Source: CAYWFU01 sp964457585 (lineage in GTDB: Bacteria > JACRDZ01). Taken from it: DNA of 35,503 nt. The notes under the pieces are model-generated. The model did no database searches. It was not told the DNA's origin and was given only the letters and a program-made list of their open reading frames with translations. A program made the translations under genes and the position numbers. The stretch spans positions 1-35,503 of the forward strand of contig CAYWFU010000026.1 in the NCBI GenBank assembly GCA_964457585.1, in the 5' to 3' direction. This document shows, piece by piece, positions 7,375-18,100 of the stretch (position 1 is the first letter of the stretch; every line of letters starts with the position of its first letter).

Positions 7375-7941
7375 TTATATAAATCTTTTCTTAATTCCAA
7401 CAAATCCAAACAAACCAGAAGCTAAACTACCAAGTAAAACCATTGTAGTAGGTTCAGGAACGTTATTCTTACTAATTAGAGTCCATCCAAAAGTATTCCC
7501 TGTACCTCTATCCCATAAAAAACGGCTAGTAAATTTTAAAGAGTTGGATGCAGTGTAAACAAAGGTATCCAGATAGAAACTCTGGTTGAATCGATTACCA
7601 GTGAAATTCAGTCTGTATCTCAGATTCTCAGAATCAGCAGGAGTTCCGTCTAATAATTGCATATAAGACGCAGTTTGAGTACCTATTGTCCAATCAGCCG
7701 GAATAAGATTTGTCGCCCCTGGAGATTCAAAATCTGGAGCGCTATACGAGTCAACAAGGTCAACTATATAGTTTTCCACCTTTACTCCACTACTGCCAGC
7801 TAAATATGGCTGAATCCAACTATTACCGTCTTCAGCATAACCAGTCGGACCGAAATCGTAATCGATCGTGTCGGCTAAAACCATTTGGGAGGTAGCAATA
7901 ATCATAAACAAACAAATTATTAATAAATAATGTTTTTTCAA
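7375..7941 (-). CDS. PEP-CTERM sorting-signal surface protein, copy B
   Basis: The second copy of the duplicated PEP-CTERM protein, about 188 residues. It has a signal peptide (KKHYLLIICLFMIIATSQMVLA), an unassigned beta-rich middle, and the tail VPEPTTMVLLG + hydrophobic helix + KKRF. It differs from copy A mainly around residues 24-35 (TIDYDFGPTGYAEDG here against TIDFGPIDYAEDG) and 55-65. From DFESPG to the C-terminus the two are identical, and about 370 bp of DNA also look identical. The start is TTG (7939-7941): the perfect SD AAGGAGGTGA lies 6 nt upstream, whereas the GTG at 7950 overlaps it. Its sigma-54 promoter is at 8137-8152, giving a leader of about 185 nt. Identical tails beside diverged flanks suggest recent gene conversion or strong constraint. 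Confidence 0.87.
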   Translation of the reverse strand: MKKHYLLIICLFMIIATSQMVLADTIDYDFGPTGYAEDGNSWIQPYLAGSSGVKVENYIVDLVDSYSAPDFESPGATNLIPADWTIGTQTASYMQLLDGTPADSENLRYRLNFTGNRFNQSFYLDTFVYTASNSLKFTSRFLWDRGTGNTFGWTLISKNNVPEPTTMVLLGSLASGLFGFVGIKKRFI

Positions 7942-8136
7942 ATTCTTCACCTCCTTAATATATAAATAATAAAACCAGTACGGATATTTTTTTCAGTTAA
8001 ATGTTGAAATATTAAATTATTCTTCAAATTCTCACACACTGTTTTATTCACAAACTTAGACTTATTTATAAATATTTCATGTCTATCGACCAAACTTTTT
8101 TTAACAAAAAACAATCTTGTTTGTATAAATAAGTAA

Positions 8137-8152
8137 TGCAATAATAGTGCCA
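8137..8152 (-). promoter_or_regulatory. Sigma-54 (-24/-12) promoter of PEP-CTERM copy B
   Basis: The minus strand reads TGGCACTATTATTGCA, again a full match to TGGCAC-N5-TTGCW and the same as copy A over 15 bp. The predicted transcription start is near 8125. The 68-codon open frame that overlaps it on the minus strand is not a gene. Confidence 0.85.
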
Positions 8153-8200
8153 AATATTATTTATTTGGTAAATATAAGAAAATTTTAAAATTTACATATA

Positions 8201-8252
8201 ACTATCAAAACAGGTAGCCAAATTCTGACATGTACATACGAATTAGCTAGTA
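8201..8252 (-). promoter_or_regulatory. Conserved upstream activating element, copy B
   Basis: CTATCAAAACAGGTA followed by CCAAATTCTGACATGTACATACGA-like sequence (8202-8240) matches the copy A block at most positions. It begins 49 bp from the promoter's -24 end, exactly as in copy A. The dyad is a little more degenerate here (TATCAAAA against TTCTGACA). It lies between the divergent PEP-CTERM and glutaredoxin genes, so in principle it could affect both. Confidence 0.6.
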
Positions 8253-8325
8253 ATATAAAATCAAAAAATATTTTATATTACGCCTTCACTCTTTACTTAA
8301 TTTATAATTAAAATAATCTCATAGA

Positions 8326-8354
8326 TTGACAAAAAAAATATAAAGTTGTAAATT
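8326..8354 (+). promoter_or_regulatory. Sigma-70-like promoter for the glutaredoxin-FTR pair
   Basis: TTGACA (8326-8331), a 17-nt spacer and TAAATT (8349-8354) make a near-consensus promoter. The start would be near 8361, only about 19 nt before the ATG, with the AGAAGGA ribosome site at 8367-8373 between them. The redox pair thus has a housekeeping promoter, unlike its divergent sigma-54-driven neighbour. Confidence 0.7.
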
Positions 8355-8379
8355 GAATGTAAATAAAGAAGGATAAACA

Positions 8380-8634
8380 ATGAATTTAAAAATTAAGCTC
8401 TATACATTAAGTACATGTATACATTGTAAAAATGCAAAAAAATTTTTAAATGAATGTAAAGCAGATTATACTTTTACAGATGTGGATCTATTAAATGAAA
8501 AAAATAAAGAAGAAATTATTAAGGAAATAGAAAAAATAAATCCGCATCTTTCTTTTCCCACAATAATAATTGATGATAAAGTTATTATTGGTTTTAATCC
8601 TGAAGAAATTAAGGAGGCATTAGGATTAACATGA
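8380..8634 (+). CDS. Glutaredoxin-family thiol-disulfide carrier
   Basis: A small cytoplasmic thioredoxin-fold protein of 84 residues. Its active site C13-I-H-C16 follows the first strand (KIKLYTLSTC), the cis-proline is in FPT (59-61), and the helix NPEEIKEAL (73-81) is typical of glutaredoxin/NrdH-like proteins. It would pass electrons to disulfide targets. Its stop overlaps the start of the next gene (ATGA, 8631-8634), so translation is coupled. The partner is an FTR catalytic subunit, which implies that the glutaredoxin is reduced by ferredoxin (through FTR) rather than by glutathione. That is inferred from gene order and is a known arrangement in anaerobes. A clear AGAAGGA site precedes the ATG. 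Confidence 0.88.
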   Translation: MNLKIKLYTLSTCIHCKNAKKFLNECKADYTFTDVDLLNEKNKEEIIKEIEKINPHLSFPTIIIDDKVIIGFNPEEIKEALGLT

Positions 8635-8948
8635 AAATAAATGAACTTTATGAAATATTAAAAAAATTAAACGAATCAAAAGGTTTTTATTTCAATAAAG
8701 ATAAGGAATTGACATTTGGTGTTTTAGAAGGATTAATAAGAAATAAAGAACGTTACAGTTATATGTCTTGTCCATGCAGATTGGCAACCGGGGATCGGAA
8801 AAAGGATGGAGATATTATATGCCCATGTAAATATAGAACACCAGATGTTAACGAATATGGCGCTTGTTATTGCAATTTATATGTTTCCTCTGATTGGAAC
8901 GATGAAAAAATAAAACATGTATTTGTTCCAGAAAGAAGAGTATTCTGA
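8631..8948 (+). CDS. Ferredoxin:thioredoxin reductase catalytic subunit
   Basis: A 105-residue protein with the six-cysteine pattern of FTR catalytic chains: C47-P-C49, C64-P-C66 and C79-Y-C81. In the family four Cys hold a 4Fe-4S cluster and two form the redox-active disulfide that is reduced with ferredoxin electrons. Spacing differs slightly from the plant and cyanobacterial form (x14 and x12 here, about x16 and x8 there), and the last motif is CYC instead of CHC, so the His beside the active-site cysteine is Tyr. No variable (alpha) subunit is nearby, as is usual outside phototrophs. It overlaps the glutaredoxin by 4 nt. A broken relative lies at 7095-7225. Confidence 0.9.
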   Translation: MKINELYEILKKLNESKGFYFNKDKELTFGVLEGLIRNKERYSYMSCPCRLATGDRKKDGDIICPCKYRTPDVNEYGACYCNLYVSSDWNDEKIKHVFVPERRVF

Positions 8949-8998
8949 CGCTTTGACTCTTTGACACTTAGTGCTTTTGTAACTGCTTCCCTATTCCT

Positions 8999-9156
8999 CA
9001 TAGGTGTTAGGTTGAGAATAATGAATTAGTATAACTTAACCAATAAAAAAACAACTGTAAACTGTAAAATGAATAATGTAAAATTTAAAATAAACGATAA
9101 CTCCTTGCTATATAAAGCTAATTTATTAAAATAAATTTCTTAACTTAACACCTATG
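8999..9156. mobile_element. MITE-like inverted-repeat element flanked by near-identical direct repeats
   Basis: CATAGGTGTTAGGTT (8999-9013) and AACTTAACACCTATG (9142-9156) are inverted repeats matching at 14 of 15 positions, with 128 AT-rich non-coding bases between them. Outside them the left flank CCCTATTCCT (8989-8998) is repeated on the right as CCCTATTTCCT (9157-9167), one T apart, as expected of a target-site duplication. The right flank runs into the stop codon of the giant gene. The element fills the gap between two convergent genes; no separate terminator is evident there. Confidence 0.5.
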
Positions 9157-9165
9157 CCCTATTTC

Positions 9166-12100
9166 CTAGAGTCCAATATTTTTCCCATTCAACCCAGTCC
9201 CAATTGTTATTGATCCGCTGTTTACATGATAATCTCTTTCTTGAACATTTATAAATTTCGGATCGCCTTTTATTGATTTCGTGCCGACTGTGACTTTGTC
9301 TCTGTCAAGATATGTGTTTTTGTCTATCAGATTGTAGTTTTCTGTAAATCTACTTAATCCATCCCATTCAAGATTGTTTTTTAGTCCATAAGCATTTTTG
9401 TATATTATACTATTATTTATCAATAATATCCCGACATATGCTTCTCTTAATAATCCTGTTTTATTTGCGTAGAATACACTGTTATTTACTGTTATATCAT
9501 TATCTCCGCTGGATAAATATATACCGATTGAGCTATTGTAATCTATCACAGTACTATTAACATTATTCCATTTTGCATTATTGAAATTTATTCCTATGTT
9601 ATTTTTATATATTTCTGATTCATTTATATTATTGCTGTTTGATGAATTTATATAAAATCCAAATTCAATATTCTCATTTGTTTTTACTTGTTTGAATGTA
9701 TAATTTGAACAAATATATAAATTTATTCCTGTTTCATTTTTACTGAAGCTGCTGTTCTGTACATCAATGTTTCTCGCTTCTATGCTCATTAATCCTGTTT
9801 TGCTTTCACTTTCATTTGTGTTATTTAATGATGAGTTTGATATTAGTGACAATGAAATTCCTTCTTCTTCTGCGCCTTTTATTGTTATATTTTTTAATGT
9901 TATTCCTCTGCCATTGTATGCTTTTATGCCTGTTACGCCTTTTTCTATTTTTATTCCATCCAATATAATATTTGATACTTTTGCAAATGTTACTCCTGTA
10001 TCTATCGGTCTTATTATTGTTTCACCTTTGCCCTGTATTGTGATTGGATAAGTTTTTGTACCGCTGTGTTTTATTGCCACATCTTCCTGGTATTCTCCTG
10101 CTTCAATTATTACTGTATCGCCGGCTTTTGCTGTATCAACTGCTTTCTGTATTGTTCTGAATGCGCTGCTTATTCCACTACTCATATCGCTGCCATACGG
10201 GCTGACATAGTAAATATTTCTGGCTATTTGAACTATTTCTGCGCTGGTTATGCCTATATTGGTATTTTTTTCTCCATTACCCGATAAAGATGTATCAGCG
10301 TAAATTCTATAATCTCTATTTTCCGCATCAATAAATCCCGGATCGCCTGTAATTGAATTTACGCCTTTATCTACACTGCTCCTGTCCCAATAATAGTTCA
10401 TATCTATCAGATTGTAGTTTTCTATAATTGTTTTATTTTTATCCCATTCAGCGATATTTTGCAGGCCATAATTATTGCCATATACTATACTATTATATAT
10501 TCTTAATACTCCTGAATATACTTTTCTGAGAACTGCTATGTTATTGCCATAAAATATACTGTTGTTCACTGTTACATCATTATCTCCTGCAAACAGGAGT
10601 AAGCCATTTATGCTGTTATTATCTATTGTTGTATTTTTGATATTTATATTTTTTGAATTGCTGAAAATTATTCCTATTTCACTTTTGTATATTTCAGCAT
10701 TATTTATACTGCTGCTGCTTGAATTGCTTACATAAACTCCATATTTTTTGTTTTCATAAATTTTGATATTTTCGAAAATACAATTTGTATTATTATCAAG
10801 GCTTATTCCTGTCTCGCTGTTATTGCTGAACCTGCTGCTGCGTATTTCCGTGTTTGTAACAATAATACTCATAATACCTTTTTTGCTTCCGCTTTCACTT
10901 ACATTATCAATTATTAAACTGGATATATATGATATTGATATTCCTTCTTCGCCTGTATTAGTTATTTCTATGTTTTTAAATGTTATTCCTGTGCCATTAT
11001 ATGCTTTTATTCCTGTTGCTCCGCCATTTATCTTTATGCCATCCAATACTATGCCTGATGCTTTTTTAATTGTTATTCCTGTATCAACAGCATTGATAAC
11101 AGCATTGCCAGCTCCCTGTATTGTTACTGGATGCGCTTTTGAGCCTCCACGGGTTATTATTACATCCTCGTTATATTCTCCCGCTCCAATTATTATTGTG
11201 TCTCCGCCTATTGCTGTGTCAATTGCTTTCTGTATTGTAGCAAATGCTCTGCTTTGTCCGTCATTCGTATCGCTGCCATCTGTTTGAACATAGTATGTTT
11301 GATTTGACGGCGCTATTATCCTATTCCTTGTTATTCCTATATTTGTATTTTTTTCTCCTCTGCCAATAATATCTGAATCAGCATAAATCTGATAGTCTCT
11401 ATTTTCAGCATCAACAAATCCCGCATCTCCCTGAATTGATTTTACACCTGATGTTATGCCGCTTCTATCCCAGTAGTAGTTTCCATAAACCAGATTGTAA
11501 TTCTCGCTGAATCTATCTGTACCGCCCCACCATTCATTTATGCTTTCCATACCATAATTATTGCCTGTGACAGCGCTGTTTGTTATTGTTATATATCCTC
11601 CTCCTTCGCGTACTGCGCCCTTATTATTTCCTTGTATAACACAATTATTCACTTTTATCGTTGTGCTGCTGCCGGCAGAATTTGTCTGCTTATTTGCATA
11701 AATGCCTGCTGAGCTGTTATGATCTATTATCGTATTATTTATATTATTGTTATTTGAATCTTTAAAGTATATTCCTGTATTGTTGCTGTATACTTCTGCG
11801 CTGGCAATAGTATTATTATGTGATTCGTAAAAATAAAATCCGTATTTTTTATTTTTATATACTTTTACATTGCTGAATAATATATTTGAACTATTTGCTA
11901 AATTTATTCCTGTATCGCTGTTATTGCTGAAGCTAGAATTGCGCACTTCCATATTTATGGCAATACTGCTTGAAATTCCTTTCTTTCCGCCGCTCTCAAT
12001 TACATTATCTATTATTAAACTTGATATATATGATATTGTTATTCCTTCACTGCTTGCATTATTTATTTCTATGTTTTTAATTGTTATTCCTATGCCATTG

Positions 12101-15100
12101 TATGCTTGCAATCCTCTTGCCCCGCCATTTATTTTTATTCCATCCAATACTATGCCTGATGCTTTTGCAAGTGTTATTCCTGTATTAACTGCATTTATTA
12201 CTGCTTCATTATTCCCCTGTATTGTTATTGGATGTGCTTTTGAGCCGCTGCGTTTTATTACCACATCTTCGGTATATTCTCCTGCGCTGATTATTATTGT
12301 GTCTCCGCCTGATGCTGTATCTATTGCTTTTTGTATTGTTCTAAATGCGCTGTTTATGCCGTCATTTGTATCACTGCCATTTGTTTGTACATAATATGTC
12401 TGATTGGATACATCTTTTATATTGTCCCTGGCTATGCCTATATTTACACTTCTATACCCTTTAGCAATAACATCCGAATCAGCATATATACGATAATCTC
12501 TATTCTCTGCATCGACAAATCCTGCATCACCCTGAATTGAGTTTGTTCCAGCTGTTATGCCATTTCTATCATAAAAATAATTGTTGTAAACAAGATTGTA
12601 ATTCTCCTTAAATCTATTCTCTCCTCCCCACCATTCATTTATGCTTTCCAGTCCGTAATTATTGCCTGTGACGGCGCTGTTTAATATTGTTATATATGCT
12701 GCGCCTTCACGTACTGCGCCTTTTGTATTACCTTGTATTATGCTATTATCAATATTTATTGTTGTGCCGCTCCCATCTGAATTTGTCTTTTTATACGCAT
12801 AAATCCCTGCCAGAGTATTATGGTCTATTATTGTGCTTTTTATGTTATTGTCTTTTGAATCTGTAAAATACATTCCTGTATTATTTCTATATACTTCTCC
12901 ATTAGTTATATTATTGTTATGCGATTCATTGAAATAGTATCCATAATTTTTGTTATCAAACACCTTTACAGTATTGAATGCGCAGTTTGATGTATTATCA
13001 AGACTTATTCCTGTATCGCTATTTCCGCTGAAACTGCTGTTATCCACTTCTATATTTGTTATGATAGAACTATTCAAGCCATTTTTGCTTGCGCTTACGG
13101 ATACATTCTCTATTTGTGCGTATGATAAATATGATATTGATATGCCGCTTTCTACTGCATTGCTTATATTCATATTTTTCAATGTTATTCCTGTGCCATT
13201 ATATGCTTTTACTCCGGTTTTTCCGCCTTTACAATTTATTCCATCCAATACCACACCTGATGCTTTTTTTATTGTTATGCCTGTATCAACAGCATTAATA
13301 ACAGTATTGCTATTTCCCTGTATTGTTACTGGATGCGCTTTTGAGCCGCCTCGGGTTATTACCACATCTTCTTTGTATTCGCCTGCGCTGATTATTATTT
13401 TATCTCCGCCTGTTGCTGTATCAACTGCTTTTTGTATTGTTCTAAATGCGCTGCTTATTCCGTCATTTTTATCATTGCCATCAATTTGCACATAATATGT
13501 TTTGTCTGATGGGTTTATTACTTCATTTCCTGTTATGCCGATAGTTATGCCGTTCTCGCCATTGTCAATTGCATCTGAATCAGCATATAGCCGATAGTCT
13601 CTGTTTTCCGCATCGACAAATCCTGCATCTCCATGGAATGTATATGCGCCGTCTGTTACGCTGTTTTTATCCCAATAATAATTTCCATATATCAGATTGT
13701 AATTCTCTTTAAATCTTTCCTGCCCGCCCCACCATTCATTTATGCTTTCCAATCCGTAATTATTTCCTGCTGCTATGCTGTTTGTTATTGTTATATATCC
13801 TGTGCCTTCACGCACTGCTCCTGTGTTATTGCCATATATTATACTTTTATTTATATTAACTGATGCTACGCTTCCTTTTGTGTTTGTCTTTGTATACACA
13901 TAAACACCTGATGCGCTATTATGGTCGATTATTGTATCTTTTATATTATTATCTTTGGAGTCTTTAAAATATATTCCTGTATTATTGTTGTATATTTCTC
14001 CTATGCCTATGCGGCTATTATTGGTTTCATTAAAATAATATCCATAATTTTTGTTATCATATGTTTTTACATTATTAAATATGCAGTTTGATGAATTGTC
14101 TGAATTTATTCCTGTCTCATTATTATTAAATTTGCTGCTGTATATTTTTATGTTTTTTCCGCCTGCTATATTCATCCCGTTTTTGCCTGATAAAAAAATA
14201 CTATTTTCTATCAGATTATATGAGCTATTTTGTATATTAATTCCAATTCCTGTACCAGTGCCTGAAATAACAGTATCTTTAACTTTAACATATTGCGCAT
14301 TGGATAAATCTATGCCTTTGCTTTCTTTTACATAGGTTATATTCATTCCTTCAATATTTATTTTACCGGTATTTTTTATTGTTATTGATCCGTTTATTTT
14401 TGAATTATCCGCTTTTAAATTAATCGGATATCCATTTATTCCGCCTGACGAAATTGTAACATTCTCTGTATAAGTCCCTTGTGCTATATTGATAATCATA
14501 CCCATAGAGAGTTTGTTTTTATCCGGATTAAATGTTTCCTGAATTGTTTTGAATGCGGTATCTTTTGTTTTGCCATTACCGGATATTTTTACTGAATTAT
14601 CTACGTATATATTTGTCTGAGCAATTAAACTGTTTTTTTCTATACTCTTTTTTCCCTGTCCATCAATCAATACTATATCCAATGCTCCGGGCAATATATC
14701 ATTGGTATTAAATTCAAAACTGAGTATGCCTGCTTCGAGTTTAAAATTATCTATGTTTATTGCTATCTGTCCTTTTTGTATTAGCTGGACTTCCTTTATA
14801 TTATCAAATCCATCACCTGATATCTGTAAATTTGCTTTCTCGCCATATGCCAGGTCTCGAGATGAAATACTGGTTATGCGGGATACACCATTTTGATATT
14901 CTATTGCTCCAATATCATAGCCAGCTTCGCTGTTCCGTAAATTATCATATTTGTCTTTATTTATACTGTCTTCTGTATTGCCGGTATCTATACATGGTGA
15001 TTTTGATTTTAATGAATAATCAGCATTAAGCATTGGATCTGCATTCATATTCCCTGCACCTGTATAGCCGCCTTCTACATCACTATACTCTATTACTAAT

Positions 15101-18100
15101 GCTGAGCCTTTGCCAACAGCGCCGATTGATGTCTGTCCCCAGATAATACAATTCTTTACCAGCACATCTGCTTTGCCCATTAGATTGAAAATGTTCCAGC
15201 CTGAGCCAACTATTGTATTTTGTATAACATATGCTCTGGATGTATTTACTGATATTGCTGTGATTTCTTTGTCTGGATAAGCTTGAGTCATAATGTTATT
15301 TATTATTAATGGCTTGGAAGAATTAACAGCTTCTATTAAATAATCATATGTATATGAATTATTTGAAATATCATTCTTCATTATCTGTGATGAGCTGTTT
15401 GACAAATAAATTCCTGCCCCGATATTTTCTTCTATTTCATTTTCTTCTATTTCTAAATTAGTATCAATAACTGCTATGCCGCCGCCAAAAGGCGAATTAT
15501 TGTTTGATATCTTGTTGCCGGAAATATTAATATCAAAACTGCTTTTCCCTTCAACCATTATACCGCCGCCATAGCCTGCAGAATAATTGTCCATAATTGT
15601 ATTGTCTTTTATTTGCGCTGAGCCGCCTGAGATATATATTCCACCGCCTTTTTCCGTTGAACTGTTATTGTATATAAAATTGCCGATTATTATCGGAGAC
15701 GAATTTAATATCACTATCCCGCCTCCAGCTTTGCTTTTACCGTTAATTATACTAAATCCTTTTAATACTGCATCGGATGGCTCACTCTGATCAAAATTGA
15801 TTACAGGCCCGTCTCCCTTACCCTGTATGATCGTTGTCCATGGTCCTGATATGCTTTCTACCAGTATACCTTTTCCGCTAAAATCTATATTCTCTTTATA
15901 TATGCCCGATGCTACTCGTATTGTATCTCCTGTGTTTGCCTGATCTATGGCTGTCTGGATTGATAGGTAATCCTGAGGAATTAAATAAACTTTCTTTTCA
16001 GAAGGTTTTGTCTGAGCCGCAACATCAGCGTCTCTTATAGATAAATCATACAATCCCAATCCAGTAGGACTATATGGATAAACTTTTAAATAGTAAATAC
16101 CATTTGTTTTGCATGGCCAGACAATTATCGAAGAATGACCTAATCCGCTTTCATCATCTCTTGTAATTAATTTTTCAGTGCTGTCATATAATTCTATTAC
16201 TGTATCAGCTCCTACTGCCAGATTTTCTGTTTTTATAACATACCATTTATCTTTAATTCCATTAAAATATACCCAATCTTCATCCCCTTCAGGATAAAAG
16301 GAATGGTTTTGTTTTCCCTTTGTATATAATTTATTTTGCAATAATGGATTAATTACAAATTCTTTGCTATTTGCAATATCATTATCATATTCAAATGCAT
16401 CAGGAGTTAATTCAATATTGTATGCTGTAACTTTAACTCTATAATCTCCTATTCCATTTTTAGTATCATTATGAAAAATTTTTATATAATAATATGAATC
16501 TGATTTCATTGATTTTTTATATGGTATTCCAAATGTGACAAAAGATGCATATCCCATAGTATCATCATTCGTTGTTATCAATTTTAAATTTTCATCATAA
16601 AGTGAAATGACCGTATCTGTTTCACTTGAGAGCTCATCGGTTTCAACAGTATAGGTATATCCCTGTTTAACTTTAATTTTTATCCAATCAACATCTCCAA
16701 ATGGGAAAAAGTTATGCAATTGGGTGTATGTAACATTTTTTTCTGACAGAAACATTTCTGCAGCATTTGCTGAAACATCATCTTCTTCATATGGATCTGC
16801 TTTAAGATTTAATATGCTGTCAATTAATACAGTATCAGTAATACTGATATCATATGATCCGCGTCCATATTGAGGATAGTATGATGTGACTTTTACATAA
16901 TATGTTCCGCTCTGCTTGCATTCAAATTTAATTAAAGAAGAATGTGCGCCATTTCCACTCTCATCATCAAAATCAATTGGTTTGCCATTTGGGTCAGAAT
17001 AAAGATAAAGAACAGTATCTGCTCCGCCAATTAAATTTGATGTTCTTATAAAATAAGTTCGTCCTTTAGCTGCTTCAAATTTAACCCAATCAACATCCCC
17101 AAAAGGTGCAAAAGTATGACTTTGCAATGTTCCATCTATTGATAATAGAGTTGCATAATTAGGAATATTATCATCTTCATAACGATCTTCAGTCCCATCG
17201 TAAGACATTTCTATCCTATATGTACCTGTTGATTTAAAATTTTTTGAATTGCCAGTAATATCTTTATTGGAAACTATTTCAAGATAATATGGTCCTATTT
17301 CTTTTCTATTGCCAAGTGTAAAAGTAATTTGAGAACCGCCATTTGGTCCTGAATTATCATTACTGCTAACAAGTAAAGGTTTCAAATTTGGAATTTCTTT
17401 GTAGATATTAATTATTGTATCAACACCAGATGTTACAGGAATTGTTCTGAACCGATAGCTTTTTGTATTATAAATTAAATATTTAATCCAATCTTTATCC
17501 CCTTCAGGGTAAATAGTATGATATTGAACTAAAGAAGGCATAATATCCGGTGATAATAAATCCAGATATGTATTGGTTGTAGCCTGTGAAGGTGAAAAAT
17601 CTATTACCTGCGCTTCTTGATAATTATTATCCGGTTCATACGCATCCAATTTATCAGCATCCGGTATAAGAGTTGGGTCTTCAGTCGGAATATATGACTC
17701 AGGATAAATAGTAAGTTCTTTTGTTACAGTTGTTTTATCTCCATCATCATCTGCTGCTGTAAGAGATACTGTGATTTTTTTTGTTGATGTTATGAATTCT
17801 TTATATGTATGCAAAGGATCTTTTTCAATGCTTGCAACTCCATCACCAAAATTCCAGTAAAAATTTGTAACAATTCCATCAATATCATTTACTATAGCAT
17901 ACATACGAATAGGACGATTTGCCCGAAGCGGCGGCGCCTGTGTTTTAATTTCTGCTGTCGGCAGTTCATTTGGTCCAGTAAATTCACTGCCGGATTCAAC
18001 TTCTATATCGCTAATCATAATATAGCCGTCATTGACAACAATTTTTATGTAAACTTTAGTGCCAATATATTTATCAAGATTATCCCATATTATTTCTTTA

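Noticed and set aside
7947..8153. 68-codon minus-strand open frame upstream of PEP-CTERM copy B
   Set aside because: It overlaps the sigma-54 promoter and leader, has no SD, and the corresponding region of copy A does not keep the frame.
9169..14616. Regularly spaced repeats considered as a CRISPR array
   Set aside because: The period is about 1.1 kb, is in frame, and encodes beta-helix units; there are no 20-40-bp repeats with unique spacers anywhere in the window.
18050..18070. GTGCCA within the giant gene considered as another sigma-54 -24 box
   Set aside because: No TTGC at the right spacing, and it lies inside coding sequence. GTGCCA near 32008 was rejected for the same reason.
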